Assembly (NCBI RefSeq): GCF_001013905.1
Contig: NZ_LN831790.1
Coordinates: forward strand, 2,432,001-2,496,000
Reading direction: 5' to 3'
Length of the DNA stretch: 64,000 nucleotides
From: Streptomyces leeuwenhoekii
GTDB lineage: Bacteria > Actinomycetota > Actinomycetes > Streptomycetales > Streptomycetaceae
Positions 63,287 through 64,000 of the stretch are shown here, in pieces. Made by a program: the position numbers and the translations under genes. The notes below the pieces were generated by a model. The model saw only the letters and a list, made by a program, of their open reading frames with translations. It made no database searches and was not told the DNA's origin. Every line of letters begins with the position of its first letter. Positions within the stretch are counted from its first letter, which is position 1.

Positions 63287-63938
63287 GCATCCTCCTGAGG
63301 ACGGCCCGCGCGATCCGGGCGGTCTGCGTCGCGTCGCACATCCGGCGGACCATGCGGTGGCCCGGGGCCCGCAAGGGGCCCAGGGAGAGGTCCGCCCGGC
63401 CGGGGACCGTCCGCCCCAGCACCAGGGTGGCCGTGGGGCGGCCGCCGGGCACCACGGTGGTGTGGAACTCACCGGCGGGCAGGTCGTACGTCTGGCCGCG
63501 TACGCTCGTCTGCTCGGCGCCGGGCGAACAGGCCACCAGCCGCCCGGTCGGCCGTACTTCGTCCACCCCCGAGGGGTCGCTGTGCACCTCGAACACCCGG
63601 TGGGTGGGTTCCTCGGCGCGTTCGCGGACCCGCATACGCCGGTTGCCGAGCCGCCCGTACAGCACCGTGCTGGTCAGGTCCCAGCTGTGCGAGTGGACGT
63701 CGGGCACCGCCGGCCCGGGCTGCGGCGTCCCGGCGGGCCCTTCGGACCCGAAGACGTGGACGCAGACCCCGTACGGGCCGTCCCTGAGGACCGGCAGGCA
63801 GATGAAGCCCAGGGGGTGGCGCACCGCGCGCAGGGGGCTGTGCCCCGAGGTCACGTGCCGCAGTTCGGACGCGGCGTGCCGCATCACCTCGGCGGTGTCC
63901 TCCCGCCGGGCGGCCCGTTCCAGGGCCGGGTAGTCCAT
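63258..63938 (-). CDS. Cupin-like conserved protein, function unknown
   Basis: A 226-residue protein. The central region (GYGVCVHVFG-like beta strands, VHSHSWDLTSTVLYGRLGNRRM, SVRGQTYDLPAGEFHTTVVPGG) has the strand pattern and HSHxWD / GEFH motifs of cupins resembling cysteine-dioxygenase-type folds. The His residues could bind a metal. The ATG at 63938 follows GGGGGGAG. Its 3' end overlaps the start of the phosphatase gene. I cannot name a substrate; the pairing suggests a shared small-molecule pathway. Confidence 0.75.
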   Translation of the reverse strand: MDYPALERAARREDTAEVMRHAASELRHVTSGHSPLRAVRHPLGFICLPVLRDGPYGVCVHVFGSEGPAGTPQPGPAVPDVHSHSWDLTSTVLYGRLGNRRMRVRERAEEPTHRVFEVHSDPSGVDEVRPTGRLVACSPGAEQTSVRGQTYDLPAGEFHTTVVPGGRPTATLVLGRTVPGRADLSLGPLRAPGHRMVRRMCDATQTARIARAVLRRMHEPGPEPPG

Positions 63939-63977
63939 CGTGTTTCTCCCCCCGGGTCGTCACCGCGGACGCGCCGC

Positions 63978-64000
63978 TCACCTGCGGTAGGGATCCTCCG
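63978..64000 (-). CDS. Possible C-terminal end of a gene continuing beyond the window
   Basis: In one minus-strand frame the last bases read EDPYRR followed by TGA (63980-63978), a plausible protein C-terminus just upstream of the cupin-like gene. Only about seven codons are visible, so this is a suggestion. Confidence 0.2.

Overview
The window is very GC-rich, uses GTG and TTG starts freely, and carries an infB/ylxR/nusA/rimP - proS - ispG/rseP/dxr backbone. That gene order, together with the polyamine/GABA block further on, is typical of a Streptomyces chromosome core. I saw no rRNA, tRNA, CRISPR array, insertion sequence or prophage.

Layout. (1) 1-14.2 kb: informational and isoprenoid housekeeping genes. 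These are IF-2 (3' end cut by the window edge), YlxR, NusA, RimP, a small lipoprotein, a ferritin-like protein, a kinase-fold protein that has lost its catalytic residues, ProS, two GNAT acetyltransferases, IspG, a site-2 protease and Dxr. (2) 14.4-16.4 kb: a large acyl-CoA dehydrogenase. (3) 16.6-34.4 kb: a self-contained carbohydrate island that I read as a xyloglucan utilization locus. It holds a LacI-family regulator, GH31 alpha-xylosidase, secreted GH12 and GH74 endo-glucanases, GH95 alpha-fucosidase, GH42 beta-galactosidase, an ABC importer without its own ATPase (lipoprotein plus two permeases) and GH3 beta-glucosidase. Four copies of a palindromic operator (TCGAAGCGCTTCGA or a close variant) sit only in its two promoter regions. 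(4) 34.5-50.8 kb: a polyamine/GABA catabolic block. It contains an aldehyde dehydrogenase, a PucR regulator, GabT, a PuuB-like FAD oxidase, a PotABCD-type importer and a PatD-like aminobutyraldehyde dehydrogenase, with a VirD4-like ATPase, a PAP2 phosphatase and a small unknown gene interspersed. (5) 51-55 kb: a NADAR-domain protein, two DUF4190-like membrane proteins, an adenosine-deaminase-like enzyme and a glycerophosphodiester phosphodiesterase. (6) 55-61 kb: a 1980-residue TIR / degenerate phosphoesterase / NACHT / pentapeptide / WD40 protein resembling bacterial NLR-type immune receptors. (7) 61-64 kb: an ArsB/SLC13-type transporter, an inositol-monophosphatase-family enzyme and a cupin-like protein.

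How the carbohydrate island would work. Secreted GH74 and GH12 cut the polymer, the lipoprotein/permease pair imports oligosaccharides, and unsecreted GH31, GH95, GH42 and GH3 remove xylose, fucose, galactose and glucose inside the cell. Every enzyme class needed for fucogalactoxyloglucan is present. The two transcription units transcribed from the 31.3 kb divergent region have the same promoter/operator geometry, which argues for one regulon under the LacI-type protein. The substrate assignment is an inference from the combination of families; the domain calls and the operators are read from the sequence.
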